The position numbers were made by a program, and so were the translations under genes. Positions 1 through 10,070 of a stretch of DNA of 64,000 nucleotides are shown piece after piece (position 1 is the first letter of the stretch; every line of letters begins with the position of its first letter). A model generated the notes under the pieces. That model worked only from the letters and a program-made list of their open reading frames with translations. It was not told the DNA's origin and made no database searches. Origin of the DNA: Flavobacterium sp. LC2016-13 (GTDB taxonomy: Bacteria > Bacteroidota > Bacteroidia > Flavobacteriales > Flavobacteriaceae); contig NZ_WMDQ01000011.1 in assembly GCF_009707955.1 (NCBI RefSeq), positions 113,708 through 177,707 on the forward strand, read 5' to 3'.

Positions 1-3000
1 ACATGCTTGATGAATTGCAACCAAAGATCCTGAACACGCTGTATTGATAAGGATAGATGGCCCTTTCAAATCGAACTGATGAGAAATTCGGGCTGAAATC
101 ATATTTGAAATTTGCCCCACTACATAATGCTTGACTTCCTTCGAATCAAAATCATCAATATTTTCTTTGGAAAATCCTGTCTTTTCGCCTGCTATAAAAA
201 CACCTACATTTTTTCCGCGTATCTCAGAAGAATCATATCCACTATTGTCTAGTAGATGTTGAGTTTCTTCCAAAATTACTCTTTGATTAAAATCCATAAC
301 CATAGTCTCCTCATCATTTATATTGAAGAAACCTGAATCAAAATCAGCGACATTATTTACAAATCCACCTATATATTTCTGATTATGGATACCAACCTTT
401 GAACTACTACTGTATTCGTTAATCAATGTTCTGTCTTCTGGTAATAATTCAGTGAGATCCTTTCCTTGTGATAAATTCTCCCAAAGTTGGTCAACATTAT
501 CAGACTTTGGAAATCGGCCCGCCATACCAATAACAGCGATTAAGTGACTCTCTTCCTTAGGATCATTAGAGTCTTTTAATATTTTTTGGTCTTTAATTTT
601 TAAGGAGTCCGAACTGAGATTACTTAACTCAATTCTCTTCATTAATTGCCTATCCTTCATCAGTTCAACAGATAAACCACTAATCGATAATGAATTGGTA
701 AATATAGATACATCAACACTGGTGTTGAATTCACTTTCGATTTCATTCATCAAACCCATCATTAACATAGAATTAATTCCATAGTTTTCAATAGATTCAT
801 GCTCGTCCAAACTATCAATACTGACTCCCATTAGGCCTGCAAAAATTTGCTTAAGCTTTTTTATAATATTTGGAATCTCGACATTACTCCGAACTTCACT
901 TACATTATTAACCTTTTGTTCACAATACCCTTTTTGCACAAGAACTTCATCTATAAGATTTTTGTCTCCCTCAAAAAAAACAATTTCGTTTAAATCCGAT
1001 AACATGGCTGCATTTAAAAAAGTAAATGCTTTCTCTTTTCCCAAAGGAATGAAATTGAACTCTTTCTTCATGTAATGCAACACGCTTTCACTTACTTGCA
1101 TTCCTCCTTTCTCCCAGTATGGCCAACAAATTGAATTAACTTTTAATGTATTAGCTGGATTTTCTGATTGTAATTTCGCAAAAGCATTTTGATATGCATT
1201 TGCCAAAGAATAGTCAGTTTGCCCTATATTTCCAAGTACTGAAGAGATAGAAGAAAACAAAGTAAAAAAATCAGTTGTGATTGGTGATAATAGTTCCCAT
1301 AAATTATTGGTGCCTTCAATTTTTGGCGACAATACTTTTTTGAAATCTTCCCAAGATTTATGTGAAATAAGTTTATCTTCACATACACCAGCTGTATTAA
1401 AAATACCATTAATCTGACCATACTCAGACTTTAAAGCAACAGCCAATAGTTCTACATTATCTCGAACTGTAATATCCACAGAAAAATATTCTATTTTTTG
1501 CAGGTAAGTAGTTCTCAAGAGGTTTATCTTAGCTTTTTGCTCGTCCCCCAATATTGATCGACCAACAAGAACAATATTCACTTCTTCGTTTTTAAGAATA
1601 TACTCTATCAACATTTGGGATATTTCTCCAAACCCTCCAGCAATCAAATAAGTTCCATTCTTTTTTAACCAATTTGCAGAAGATATAGATGGTAGCTGAA
1701 CTGCTTGAAGTTTCTTATTATTGTATGCTTCTTGAAAAAAGGCACCTCCACTAATAAAGTTATCATCATTAAATAAATTTGCTAAAACGGAAGTAATTAT
1801 TGATATGTTATCCTTAGATGTATTTAACCTTAAGGGCTGAATTCTCAAAGAAGAAGTTTCATGGCTCAGTGCTCTCGAAAAACCACTTAATGCTTCCATA
1901 TAGACAAAATTATCCTCTTCCTCAGTATAAGGTATCACAATTGCTGATCTTGTTTTCCGGAGTTTGCTCAACTCTTTACAAAGACAGAATATAGGAAATA
2001 TTATTTGGTCTACACCTGAGTTTTCTATAGGATCTACCTGATTAACAGAATCGTTAAGATATTGAGGACATAGAATAAAATTTAAATTATCATATATTTC
2101 AATATTACTTATAAGTTTGGCATAATGTTCTTGATTATTAAATTCAAGTTCAATTTTATCCGCACACAAAATCCGAAAACCTGTCCCTGCAGTAACAAAT
2201 ACGGGGGAATAATTAGTCCCAAGTTTAGAGCGATATTCAGCTTCTTGTTCTTGCGAATTTACAAAAACATATAATGGTCCAGAGAGGATAGTTTCAGTCT
2301 TATTTTTAGATTCCTTATAAACAGAAGTATAAACTTGAATTGTTTCTGCAAAATCTGACTGAACATTTAATAATTCAACATCTTTGAATTCTTTTTGTTT
2401 AGAGGGTTCATGATATAACATTGAATTCCCCTGAAAAATATAACCAGGCAAAGGAATCTTTTTCCATTGACCCTTTTGCAATATTTTTGTCCAATCAACT
2501 AAACCTCCATTTACCCATTTGACCAATAACCAAGAATAATCTGCAGTCTTGAATTTAGAATTTATCTGTTCCAATATCTCATTTTCATCTTTGCTCTCCA
2601 AACTATTACAAACTTCGCCACTAAAAAACAGATCCGCACTAGTATTGCTAATGTAGCTTTCAATTCCTAATTTTAATTCTGCTATAGTACTAGCAACAAT
2701 CCCTAAGCGATACTTCTGATGATCTCTTCCAAACATTAAGGTTCCTGCCCAATTAATTAAATCAAGATCTGCCTTTTCCTTATTAAGTGATATAAGTAGT
2801 GCTTTACATTGCTGAAAAAGAGAATCAATTGATTGAGCTGAAATTAAAAATGGGTATGGCTTATTTGATTCTTCAGATTGAAGTTTTGATTGCAACGTTT
2901 GATCAAACTCTTCCAAAACAAAACAACAATTAGTATTGCTTAAACCAAAATTATTAATTGCAATTCTTCTAGGTAATTCTTGTTTTCCTGTTTTTCGAAA

Positions 3001-4218
3001 TGCGGTAGCCTCTTTAACAACTTTCATATAGTTTGAGGCCTTTTCTATTTTTGAATTCAGTATTTTCAATCCAGCAACAGGAGGCAAAATTTCATGTTTA
3101 AAACTTAGCATTGATTTAATAATTGAAATTGTTCCTGAGAACGCTTCAACATGACCCGTATTTGGTTTATAAGTCCCTACAAAGCAGGAGTTTTCTTTTA
3201 CTAAAGCTGCCTTTTTAGTATCGAAAGTACGTTTTAGTGCCATAAATTCCATTGTATCGGTATCAGGATTTCCAATTGCTTGTGCTTCCACATACCCTAC
3301 AGTTTCCGGTTCTACACCACTCCGTTCAAGAGTTTCTTTCATTAATTGAGACTGCGCAAAAATATTTGGAGCTATAATACTCTTGCCTTTTCCACTATGA
3401 TTAACTCCAGATCCTTTGATAATGCCATAAATATGATCGTTATCCTCAATTGCATTTGATAATTTTTTTAGTAGAATAAGACCAACGCCTTCAGCTCTAA
3501 CATATCCATCTGCTGACTGGTCAAATGACGCACATTTTCCCTTTTTAGATAGCAGTCCTAATCGTGCACTTTCAATATGACGAGTTGGTGTTCCTATATA
3601 ATTTGCTCCACCGCAAATAGCACTACTACATTCCTCATTTAGTAAAGCCTGAATGGCATAATGAATGGCAACACCAGAACTAGAACAAGCTGTATCTAAG
3701 GCCAAACTTGGTCCCTTAAAACCAAATTCATATGACAGTCTCCCTGGTAAAAAACACATAGCACTTCCTAGTGATGTAAATACATTATTTTTTATCTTAT
3801 TATTTTCTTTAACTTCCTTAAAATCTAAATTTGTTATTCCAAGAAACACCCCCGTAGAGCTCCCTTTGATTTGATCGGGTGCATAGCCTGCATCTTCGAA
3901 ACATGAGTATGTCGCTTCCAGTAATGACTTTTGCATGGGATCCATTTGACTGGCCTCATTTACTGATATATCAAATAAGTTAGTATCAAATCGATGAATA
4001 TCATCAACAAAGCCCCCCCATTTCAAAGAATCCAAAGAAACACCTTTTAGTTCCTCTTTGTTATATATGGTATCAAATTCACGATCTGAAGGAATGCCTC
4101 CTGTGTGTTGCTTTTTATCAATTAAATTTTGCCAGAATTCTTGATAACTAGACGCTCCTGGAAGTCTGCACGACATTCCAATAACAGCAATATCTCTTTG
4201 GTCGTTTTTTTTGGTCAT
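1..4218 (-). CDS. Trans-AT type I polyketide synthase, KS-KR-ACP-KS (3' end outside window)
   Basis: The first 1406 codons are open to the left edge. KS1 spans about residues 8-430, with its active-site Cys178 in DTACSSS. A linker follows, then a ketoreductase (catalytic part about 840-1020; TDYSLANAY holds the Tyr) and an acyl carrier protein whose phosphopantetheine Ser1150 sits in YGINSMLMM. KS2 starts near 1227 and is cut just after Cys1395 (TACSGS). There is no AT domain; the upstream gene supplies one, which is the trans-AT arrangement. In KS1 the usual EAHGTGT motif reads EAQAIGN (Gln313 for the first catalytic His), while the second His (NTGHVEA, His356) is kept. This predicts a non-elongating KS0. 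The KR nucleotide motif is AGGFGEIS, lacking its last Gly. The start is the ATG 11 bp after the upstream stop codon. Confidence 0.93.
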   Translation of the reverse strand, partial: MTKKNDQRDIAVIGMSCRLPGASSYQEFWQNLIDKKQHTGGIPSDREFDTIYNKEELKGVSLDSLKWGGFVDDIHRFDTNLFDISVNEASQMDPMQKSLLEATYSCFEDAGYAPDQIKGSSTGVFLGITNLDFKEVKENNKIKNNVFTSLGSAMCFLPGRLSYEFGFKGPSLALDTACSSSGVAIHYAIQALLNEECSSAICGGANYIGTPTRHIESARLGLLSKKGKCASFDQSADGYVRAEGVGLILLKKLSNAIEDNDHIYGIIKGSGVNHSGKGKSIIAPNIFAQSQLMKETLERSGVEPETVGYVEAQAIGNPDTDTMEFMALKRTFDTKKAALVKENSCFVGTYKPNTGHVEAFSGTISIIKSMLSFKHEILPPVAGLKILNSKIEKASNYMKVVKEATAFRKTGKQELPRRIAINNFGLSNTNCCFVLEEFDQTLQSKLQSEESNKPYPFLISAQSIDSLFQQCKALLISLNKEKADLDLINWAGTLMFGRDHQKYRLGIVASTIAELKLGIESYISNTSADLFFSGEVCNSLESKDENEILEQINSKFKTADYSWLLVKWVNGGLVDWTKILQKGQWKKIPLPGYIFQGNSMLYHEPSKQKEFKDVELLNVQSDFAETIQVYTSVYKESKNKTETILSGPLYVFVNSQEQEAEYRSKLGTNYSPVFVTAGTGFRILCADKIELEFNNQEHYAKLISNIEIYDNLNFILCPQYLNDSVNQVDPIENSGVDQIIFPIFCLCKELSKLRKTRSAIVIPYTEEEDNFVYMEALSGFSRALSHETSSLRIQPLRLNTSKDNISIITSVLANLFNDDNFISGGAFFQEAYNNKKLQAVQLPSISSANWLKKNGTYLIAGGFGEISQMLIEYILKNEEVNIVLVGRSILGDEQKAKINLLRTTYLQKIEYFSVDITVRDNVELLAVALKSEYGQINGIFNTAGVCEDKLISHKSWEDFKKVLSPKIEGTNNLWELLSPITTDFFTLFSSISSVLGNIGQTDYSLANAYQNAFAKLQSENPANTLKVNSICWPYWEKGGMQVSESVLHYMKKEFNFIPLGKEKAFTFLNAAMLSDLNEIVFFEGDKNLIDEVLVQKGYCEQKVNNVSEVRSNVEIPNIIKKLKQIFAGLMGVSIDSLDEHESIENYGINSMLMMGLMNEIESEFNTSVDVSIFTNSLSISGLSVELMKDRQLMKRIELSNLSSDSLKIKDQKILKDSNDPKEESHLIAVIGMAGRFPKSDNVDQLWENLSQGKDLTELLPEDRTLINEYSSSSKVGIHNQKYIGGFVNNVADFDSGFFNINDEETMVMDFNQRVILEETQHLLDNSGYDSSEIRGKNVGVFIAGEKTGFSKENIDDFDSKEVKHYVVGQISNMISARISHQFDLKGPSILINTACSGSLVAIHQAC

Positions 4219-4229
4219 TCTAAAGGGAT

Positions 4230-6494
4230 TTATAAAAATTGTTTAGGACTCAACATAGTATCAAATCTTTCTTCCAGATACAAATGAGTTTCGTTAATTA
4301 AAATATTTGCTACTTCATCGACTTTTCTATTTCGCCAATCTTCTAATTTAGAACCTTTTACCCATTGATTAAATGCTCCCATTGCAGGACCACAATGTAC
4401 TTGAAAATCAACTTTTTGACTTGAATCTCCACTCAAGGCTAAGCGACCAGTGTGAACAAAATACCATCGAAAAATAAGTCCCATTTTATGTTTGGGAACA
4501 CGGTTAGCTTTTTCAATTTCTGAAGGATTTGACTTAGCAAAGTAAGTTGTAGTTTCTTTCCAAATTTCTTCGATCGATCTCTTAAAATACTTTTTCTCTA
4601 TCATCGAAAGCACATCAGGATCTATTTCTTCAAGCGAGCTATGATTCTTATAAAGTTCGTACAATTTGTTAGCTCTAACATGGAAAAAAACACCTCTTTT
4701 TAGTACTTGAACCTTTGCACCAATTTCAAACATATCACCAGCTGGAGCATATGCTGTGTCATATACGTCGATATTGGCCAACATTTCTTTAACCATATCA
4801 CTTGTTCCTGCTTCAACAGTTGCCTGGTTAATAGATCCTGTTAGTACAAAATCCGCCCCTAACATATAAGCAGCTGCCATTGCTTGAGGTGTACCTATTC
4901 CTCCAGCCGAACCTATCCGTACTTCACTAATTAGCGGGTTTTGGGACAATCGTTGTCTTAAGGCGCCTATAGAAGTAATTACTGTAAATGGGTTCGCTTG
5001 ATCTGTATGTCCCCCAGAATCAGCTTCAACGCATATATCTGTAACCATAATCAACCTATCACTCAATAATTTTTCATTGAGTGATAAAAGTCCTTCACTA
5101 AATAATTCGTCTACTATTTTTTGAGGAGGCGCCGATAAAAAAGCTTCTGCTACTTCCGGTCTAGAAATTTTTGCAATAATCCGATTTGGAACTACAATTT
5201 TTTGTCTTGCATCAAGATGAATCCCTTTTAATCTAAATAAAACAAGGCTTTTCGTGACTTTAAAGAATGCTGATGCTTCTATTATTGTAATTCCCTTTCT
5301 TAAATACAATTGAATGGTTTCAATCTCAAATTGAGGTTTCATCAAATTGCACATCAAATTCATTCCATATGGCCGATCATGAATTCCAATAGTGTCCTGT
5401 ATAGTTTTAATGTTATTCTCAATTTCAGAAATGGTCATACCTCCAGTACCTAAGAAGCTTAAGTGTCCTGCTTTGGCCATCTTAATCACCAGTTCCTTTG
5501 AAGAAATTCCTTTATACATGGATCCAGCAACATAAGTTGATACTGTATTATATTCTTTCTGAAAAGCTGGGTTTCCTAAAGTAAATCTCTTCACTTCTGG
5601 TTTTTTAATATTAACTATTTTTTGCGCCTGATTCTCAGTCAAAGGTTTGTAATCCTGCTTAATATTAACAATCATTTTGGTAAGTGCTCCAGATGGGCCA
5701 ATCTCCCTAAAATCTGAAACACCCTTTTCCAACAAGTATTCTATGCTATGTCTCCATTTAACTGGGCTCACAATTTGACTTACAATGAGCTCTTTTAACG
5801 AATCTGATTCATAAGGTCTCGCGGTTACATTTGAAATGACCTGTACTTCAGGATTAGATACGTGAATATTTTCTAATTCAGAACTAAATTCTATTTTGGC
5901 ATGTTCCATAAATGGCGTATGAAAAGCACCGCTAACATTAAGAGGTACAAATAGTTTTACACCAATTTTCTTGATTTCTTCCTCTAAACTTCTAATACTC
6001 TCACCTATTCCGGAGATCACAGTTTGAAATTTCGAATTATAGTTGGCGATAAACACTTCATTCTCCATAGAAGCGCGCACAATTGCTGAGTGAATTTGGT
6101 GAGATTCAATCCCTATTACCGCAGCCATTCCTCCATTTTCCGCTTTTCCCATCAACTTCCCTCTTAGTTTAACTAAATGCAAAGCAGTTTCAAAATCGAG
6201 AACCTTTCCCAAAACCAAAGCATTGTATTCCCCTAAACTATGACCTAATGCGAAATCGGCTATCAAGCCTTCTTCAGATTCTTTGAGATACTGTAAATGA
6301 TTAACAACAAAAATAGCTGGCTGAGTATATTCAGTATTTTTAAGTTTTTTATCAGGGTTGCGCAAACATAAATCAACCAGATCAAAACCAATAATATTGG
6401 AGGCTTGTTGTACTATTTCAGGATACATATTAAACAACTCCTTACCCATTCCTACTCTCTGGGATCCTTGTCCTTCAAAAACAACTGCTTTCAT
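4230..6494 (-). CDS. Acyltransferase-PfaD enoyl reductase fusion for trans-AT polyketide synthesis
   Basis: A 754-residue didomain protein. Residues 1-290 are a malonyl-CoA:ACP acyltransferase: GQGSQ at the N-terminus, active Ser86 in GHSLGE, Arg111, and His192 in GAFHTPFM. Residues about 320-754 are a PfaD/2-nitropropane-dioxygenase-like FMN TIM barrel, with ADSGGHTDQ and GSAGGIGTPQAM as flavin-site motifs. Family knowledge: such AT-ER fusions load extender units onto AT-less PKS modules and reduce enoyl-ACP intermediates in trans. It is the first gene of a minus-strand operon and reads into the PKS gene 11 bp downstream. The ATG start gives a complete AT N-terminus. What product the pathway makes cannot be told from this window. 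Confidence 0.93.
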   Translation of the reverse strand: MKAVVFEGQGSQRVGMGKELFNMYPEIVQQASNIIGFDLVDLCLRNPDKKLKNTEYTQPAIFVVNHLQYLKESEEGLIADFALGHSLGEYNALVLGKVLDFETALHLVKLRGKLMGKAENGGMAAVIGIESHQIHSAIVRASMENEVFIANYNSKFQTVISGIGESIRSLEEEIKKIGVKLFVPLNVSGAFHTPFMEHAKIEFSSELENIHVSNPEVQVISNVTARPYESDSLKELIVSQIVSPVKWRHSIEYLLEKGVSDFREIGPSGALTKMIVNIKQDYKPLTENQAQKIVNIKKPEVKRFTLGNPAFQKEYNTVSTYVAGSMYKGISSKELVIKMAKAGHLSFLGTGGMTISEIENNIKTIQDTIGIHDRPYGMNLMCNLMKPQFEIETIQLYLRKGITIIEASAFFKVTKSLVLFRLKGIHLDARQKIVVPNRIIAKISRPEVAEAFLSAPPQKIVDELFSEGLLSLNEKLLSDRLIMVTDICVEADSGGHTDQANPFTVITSIGALRQRLSQNPLISEVRIGSAGGIGTPQAMAAAYMLGADFVLTGSINQATVEAGTSDMVKEMLANIDVYDTAYAPAGDMFEIGAKVQVLKRGVFFHVRANKLYELYKNHSSLEEIDPDVLSMIEKKYFKRSIEEIWKETTTYFAKSNPSEIEKANRVPKHKMGLIFRWYFVHTGRLALSGDSSQKVDFQVHCGPAMGAFNQWVKGSKLEDWRNRKVDEVANILINETHLYLEERFDTMLSPKQFL

Positions 6495-7722
6495 AAAAAA
6501 TCTATTCTATTATCAATATATTAATTTCAGAAATAAATTAAATGGATTAACTAATTTCCAAGCTAACTTCTTTCTTATTTTTTATTTTTTTTCAGCATTA
6601 TCTGAAATATTTAAAACTAGATTTTTTATAACTTTCTTACATTAAATATGTCCTAAAAGTTAAGGATGGTAATTATATTTTTTTAGCAGATATTTTTCTC
6701 TACTCAACTTAACCATTTAACAACTAATTATATATCAAACAAATACAATGACTTATACATTAGCATTATTTATCACACAAAAAAAGGGGCTTATTTTATA
6801 GTAATATCCTTATTTATAAAAATCTCAAAGATAACTTTTCTTAGTACTTTTCATCAAAATACCAAAAAAAAATCAACAAGAAAAGATCAAACTTCTGACA
6901 TTGTTAATTTAATGTAGATCTTAGAAAAAAGCAGCGAAACGTTAGTACTAAACAACATTGCAAAACTCAATTGAAATAACCATAATTTATCAAAATAGAA
7001 TGACTATTTAATTTATCTTCTATTCATAAAACCTCACAACAGCGAAAACGTAATTAACAATCATTTACAACAGATTGAATTCCTAATCATAATACTCAGT
7101 TTAAATTACAAAATGGTAATCATTACAGTCTAAATACTATCGGTTAAAATATACCGTGAAATCTGGTTTAAATGAAAACTTTTTCAAAATAAAAAAGACG
7201 TAACATAGATAAAGGTTTTTCATAGTATTAGATATAAGTGAATTCGTGCCAAATCTACCTAATTGTAATTTTAAAACTTTACGGGATTCCTCATTTTGAT
7301 CATTTTTTTATAAAAACTTATTAAAGATTAGAATCTTTTGCAACAATAATTATTACTCTCTAATGTATTTGCAAACAAAATTAGAGTAACAATTACATTT
7401 CTATTAAGTTTCCTTTCAAGTTCAAAAATAAATTTTAATGTTTTGTTGTAAAAAGAGTATTTTTTGTTATTCAAATCATTAAATTACCCGAATTAATAGG
7501 GGAAATATATCTGAAACAAATGAATTCTACAAAAAGGGAAAAAGAATTTAAAGACGAAAACAAACTTGAGAAAAAAAATGACAGTGTAGAGAATTAAATA
7601 AATGCATTCAATATTTATCTTCTAATATAATTTAAACTTAAACCCATTCAATTTTAGAATTAAATCTACCTATATTTCTGAAAGCAAATCGATTTAGACC
7701 TACGAACAAAAATGATTATAAT
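6495..7722. other. Long AT-rich non-coding region upstream of the PKS operon
   Basis: About 1.2 kb, very AT-rich, with no ORF of coding character on either strand; the overlapping ORF starting at 6358 is a shadow of the AT gene. It must hold the promoter of the minus-strand PKS operon, but I could not pick a convincing -7/-33 pair. I see no RNA gene or long repeat. Confidence 0.5.
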
Positions 7723-8007
7723 ATGGATCTTATTGAAGCTATGAATATCGTTAAAACTTTTAAAAATAAAAGTGTCAAAGAAACCTTAAAAGATTTAGAG
7801 AGATTAGAGAAAACCATTTCGTTTTCTAATTTCGAAAATATTTTTTTTGCAGCTAAAATAATAAAAGATGCTTCATCACAAATTGATGAAATCGTCCATG
7901 CATCGGGTATCATGATAGCAAAAGAAGTTTGGCTAAATGAAAATGAGGAAGTACAATATTTATCACTATATTCCTATGGTAAGTTTTTTTATGTCGTCTG
8001 TTTTTAA
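7723..8007 (+). CDS. Short hypothetical protein, probably a truncated gene
   Basis: A 94-residue ORF with an ATG start and a protein-like, charged amphipathic composition (KDLERLEKTISF, then an Asn/Glu-rich stretch). I do not recognise a named domain. The last 14 codons overlap, tail to tail, the 3' end of the lipoprotein gene on the other strand, and the final residues (GKFFYVVCF) change character, becoming hydrophobic. This suggests that the natural C-terminal part was lost and the frame now ends by chance inside the neighbouring gene. It is an isolated remnant rather than part of an operon. It could also be a genuine small gene. Confidence 0.4.
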   Translation: MDLIEAMNIVKTFKNKSVKETLKDLERLEKTISFSNFENIFFAAKIIKDASSQIDEIVHASGIMIAKEVWLNENEEVQYLSLYSYGKFFYVVCF

Positions 8008-9234
8008 TGCGTTAGTTACTAAATAAAATTTATAGTCTGAAACTTTTAGACTCTTTGTTTTTTTTATCCATTTTATCAATTCTTGAGCCTTTTCATAACT
8101 CGTAAAGGCTAAAGTAGCTGGCTTTTCCATATCAATGTTTTGTATACCTAATTGTTTATCTTCTATAACAATATACCAAAGTTTAGGAGCCCAGCTATCA
8201 CTATCTGACAAAATTATAGGCGAAGTTGCAGTTACAGAACCAGTTACATGTTGAATCACGTCGTCATATTCCGGTACTGTATTTTGTCCTTCAATCACTT
8301 TTCTAAGTAGAAAATCATAGGATAATAGTAATGGTATATTTGTTATGGATACTTTTTTGCTATCATAACCAAAATCAGGACTCATGAGTTCCATCTCATT
8401 TACCCTAATTTTATTTTGATCGGTAATCGCTATTGTCCCATTATATAAACCATCAAAATCAAAATAACTCAGAGATTTTTCATTTTTTGCTTTTAGAGTT
8501 ACTTCCACAATTATATTTCCGCTAATATTCTCATTTGGCAGTGAGGATCTATTAACTTCAAATTCATTTTTATTAATTAAAGCTGCACTTAATCCCGCCA
8601 TTTTCTCTGAAAAACTTTTCTCCTCACTAAACGTTTTTGTATTTGATACTTCTGCTGCAAGTTTGCCTTGAATAGTACCACTCATCCCTATTTCAGGTGA
8701 AAAAGAAGTTGTTGTAGAAGTACCTCCTATAATTTTCCCTAGATCGATAGTCACAGTCTCGGTGGCAATTTTATCCCAACTCACAAATTCAATTTTATCT
8801 TTCAGGGCATCTGGTATACTAATTTTAAAATTTATTCTTTCAAGTCGATCTGCTTTTTGAGTTCCTATCACATTAATATTAATTACGATTCTCTTTTTAA
8901 ATGACAAATTCCCTGAGACTTTTGTTTTTTGTGAGGATTCTTTAACTGAAAGTGCCATTGAGCCAAACAGTTCTTTGGCGTTAGTAGATTTCTTGCCTAA
9001 GTCTTCTATAATAGCACTTTGACCTGCCTCGGAAAAATCAAATATCGTTTTATCTGACTTTGTATCTGGATCAAGGACAAAGGCATTAATCTTAACTATT
9101 TTATTCGCTGAATCTAAATCATTGTATGATACACCAGCTTTACCTAATTCTTTATAATAAGTCATTACTTTTGGTGTACTACCACAAGAACTAAGCAGCA
9201 GTGTGATAAGAAAGAGAATGAATATTTTTTTCAT
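7966..9234 (-). CDS. Outer-membrane-type lipoprotein of unknown function
   Basis: 422 residues from the ATG at 9234. This start puts a clean lipoprotein signal at the N-terminus (MKKIFILFLITLLLSSCGS; lipobox LSSC, lipidated Cys17). The longer upstream extension in the same frame has no signal and is rejected. The mature part is rich in beta-strand-like and Ser/Thr/Lys segments, without Cys clusters or a recognisable catalytic motif. A Thr/Ser stretch (GTSTTTSFSPEIGMSG) near the middle resembles a linker. A small ORF ends 1 bp upstream, so the two may be co-transcribed. I assign no function. Confidence 0.8.
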   Translation of the reverse strand: MKKIFILFLITLLLSSCGSTPKVMTYYKELGKAGVSYNDLDSANKIVKINAFVLDPDTKSDKTIFDFSEAGQSAIIEDLGKKSTNAKELFGSMALSVKESSQKTKVSGNLSFKKRIVININVIGTQKADRLERINFKISIPDALKDKIEFVSWDKIATETVTIDLGKIIGGTSTTTSFSPEIGMSGTIQGKLAAEVSNTKTFSEEKSFSEKMAGLSAALINKNEFEVNRSSLPNENISGNIIVEVTLKAKNEKSLSYFDFDGLYNGTIAITDQNKIRVNEMELMSPDFGYDSKKVSITNIPLLLSYDFLLRKVIEGQNTVPEYDDVIQHVTGSVTATSPIILSDSDSWAPKLWYIVIEDKQLGIQNIDMEKPATLAFTSYEKAQELIKWIKKTKSLKVSDYKFYLVTNALKTDDIKKLTIGI

Positions 9235-9235
9235 A

Positions 9236-9493
9236 TTATAGTAAATTAAATTTATTAGATAATTGAAAATTGGGAAGCTTGACAATACAAAAAATTGATT
9301 TATTTCTTGTTGAACAATTCTCCTTCTTAAGTCCACTTTGTACAACTTCACCATCATATTGCGATTTTGGTAACTTAAGTACTTCCGATGAGAAACAATT
9401 TAATGATACTAATCCCTGTACAGTATCAGCAATATTGTAACAGTTCCAGGTAGTTCTTGAGATTTCGGATTCTAAGACCAGTGCATATTTCAT
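9236..9493 (-). CDS. Small hypothetical protein directly upstream of the lipoprotein
   Basis: 85 codons with an ATG start. The TAA stop is separated from the lipoprotein ATG by a single base, a spacing typical of translational coupling. The product has four Cys, no signal peptide and no recognised domain. Coding status rests mainly on the tight junction and a moderately protein-like composition. It could be a chance ORF, since its 3' part also reads open in the frame of the rejected N-terminal extension of the lipoprotein. Confidence 0.35.
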   Translation of the reverse strand: MKYALVLESEISRTTWNCYNIADTVQGLVSLNCFSSEVLKLPKSQYDGEVVQSGLKKENCSTRNKSIFCIVKLPNFQLSNKFNLL

Positions 9494-10070
9494 AACATAA
9501 GTATTTAATTATCAACAACTAAACAAATATAAATTAATAATTATCATCAAAAACAGGTAATTCTACCTGTTTTTCATAAAAATCAATAATAAGAAATAAG
9601 TTATTCTATTGCAATCCCGCTCAATCCAAATTATAGTTAACATAATCAACAAACTTGTCAAGATAGATATTATATATTAAAATAAAATGAGTATCTAAAA
9701 TTATACGTTTAAACAGATATTCATTATCTTTACATTGTAGTGATTTAATACGCCGAAAGTTAAGTGACCCTATAGGTGACCCTCTTATAATTAATATATT
9801 GTAGCCCTTGTATTCACTGGGATTGACATAACACAAACGGAGCCTCTTTCTCCGCTCGGAGCTTAAAAGAGACTTTAAAAAGTTTACAATAAAGATATAA
9901 ATTTATGGAAGCACTGCAGATTTTAATATCTGCATGGTTTTATATTTTATACGCATTCTTATTTATAGTATATTTGTAATACAAAAAAAAGAATAATACT
10001 ACTGTCTGTTAATTCGTTAGTATTTTAATTTTTGTGAATGATTTAATATTGAAATAGCAAAATTGAATTT

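Noticed and set aside
1224..3874. ORFs of 65-69 codons within the PKS gene
   Set aside because: They lie in other frames of the KS and KR domains, whose motifs read through without a stop on the minus strand.
6358..6645. 95-codon plus-strand ORF at the start of the AT-PfaD gene
   Set aside because: Its first half is antisense to the acyltransferase domain and its second half is AT-rich noise.
9235..9357. Longer N-terminus for the lipoprotein gene
   Set aside because: The extension precedes a perfect lipoprotein signal and would bury it; the ATG at 9234 is better.
9621..9836. 71-codon minus-strand ORF
   Set aside because: Composition is AT-driven, and it covers the GTGACC pair, which reads better as an attachment-site motif.
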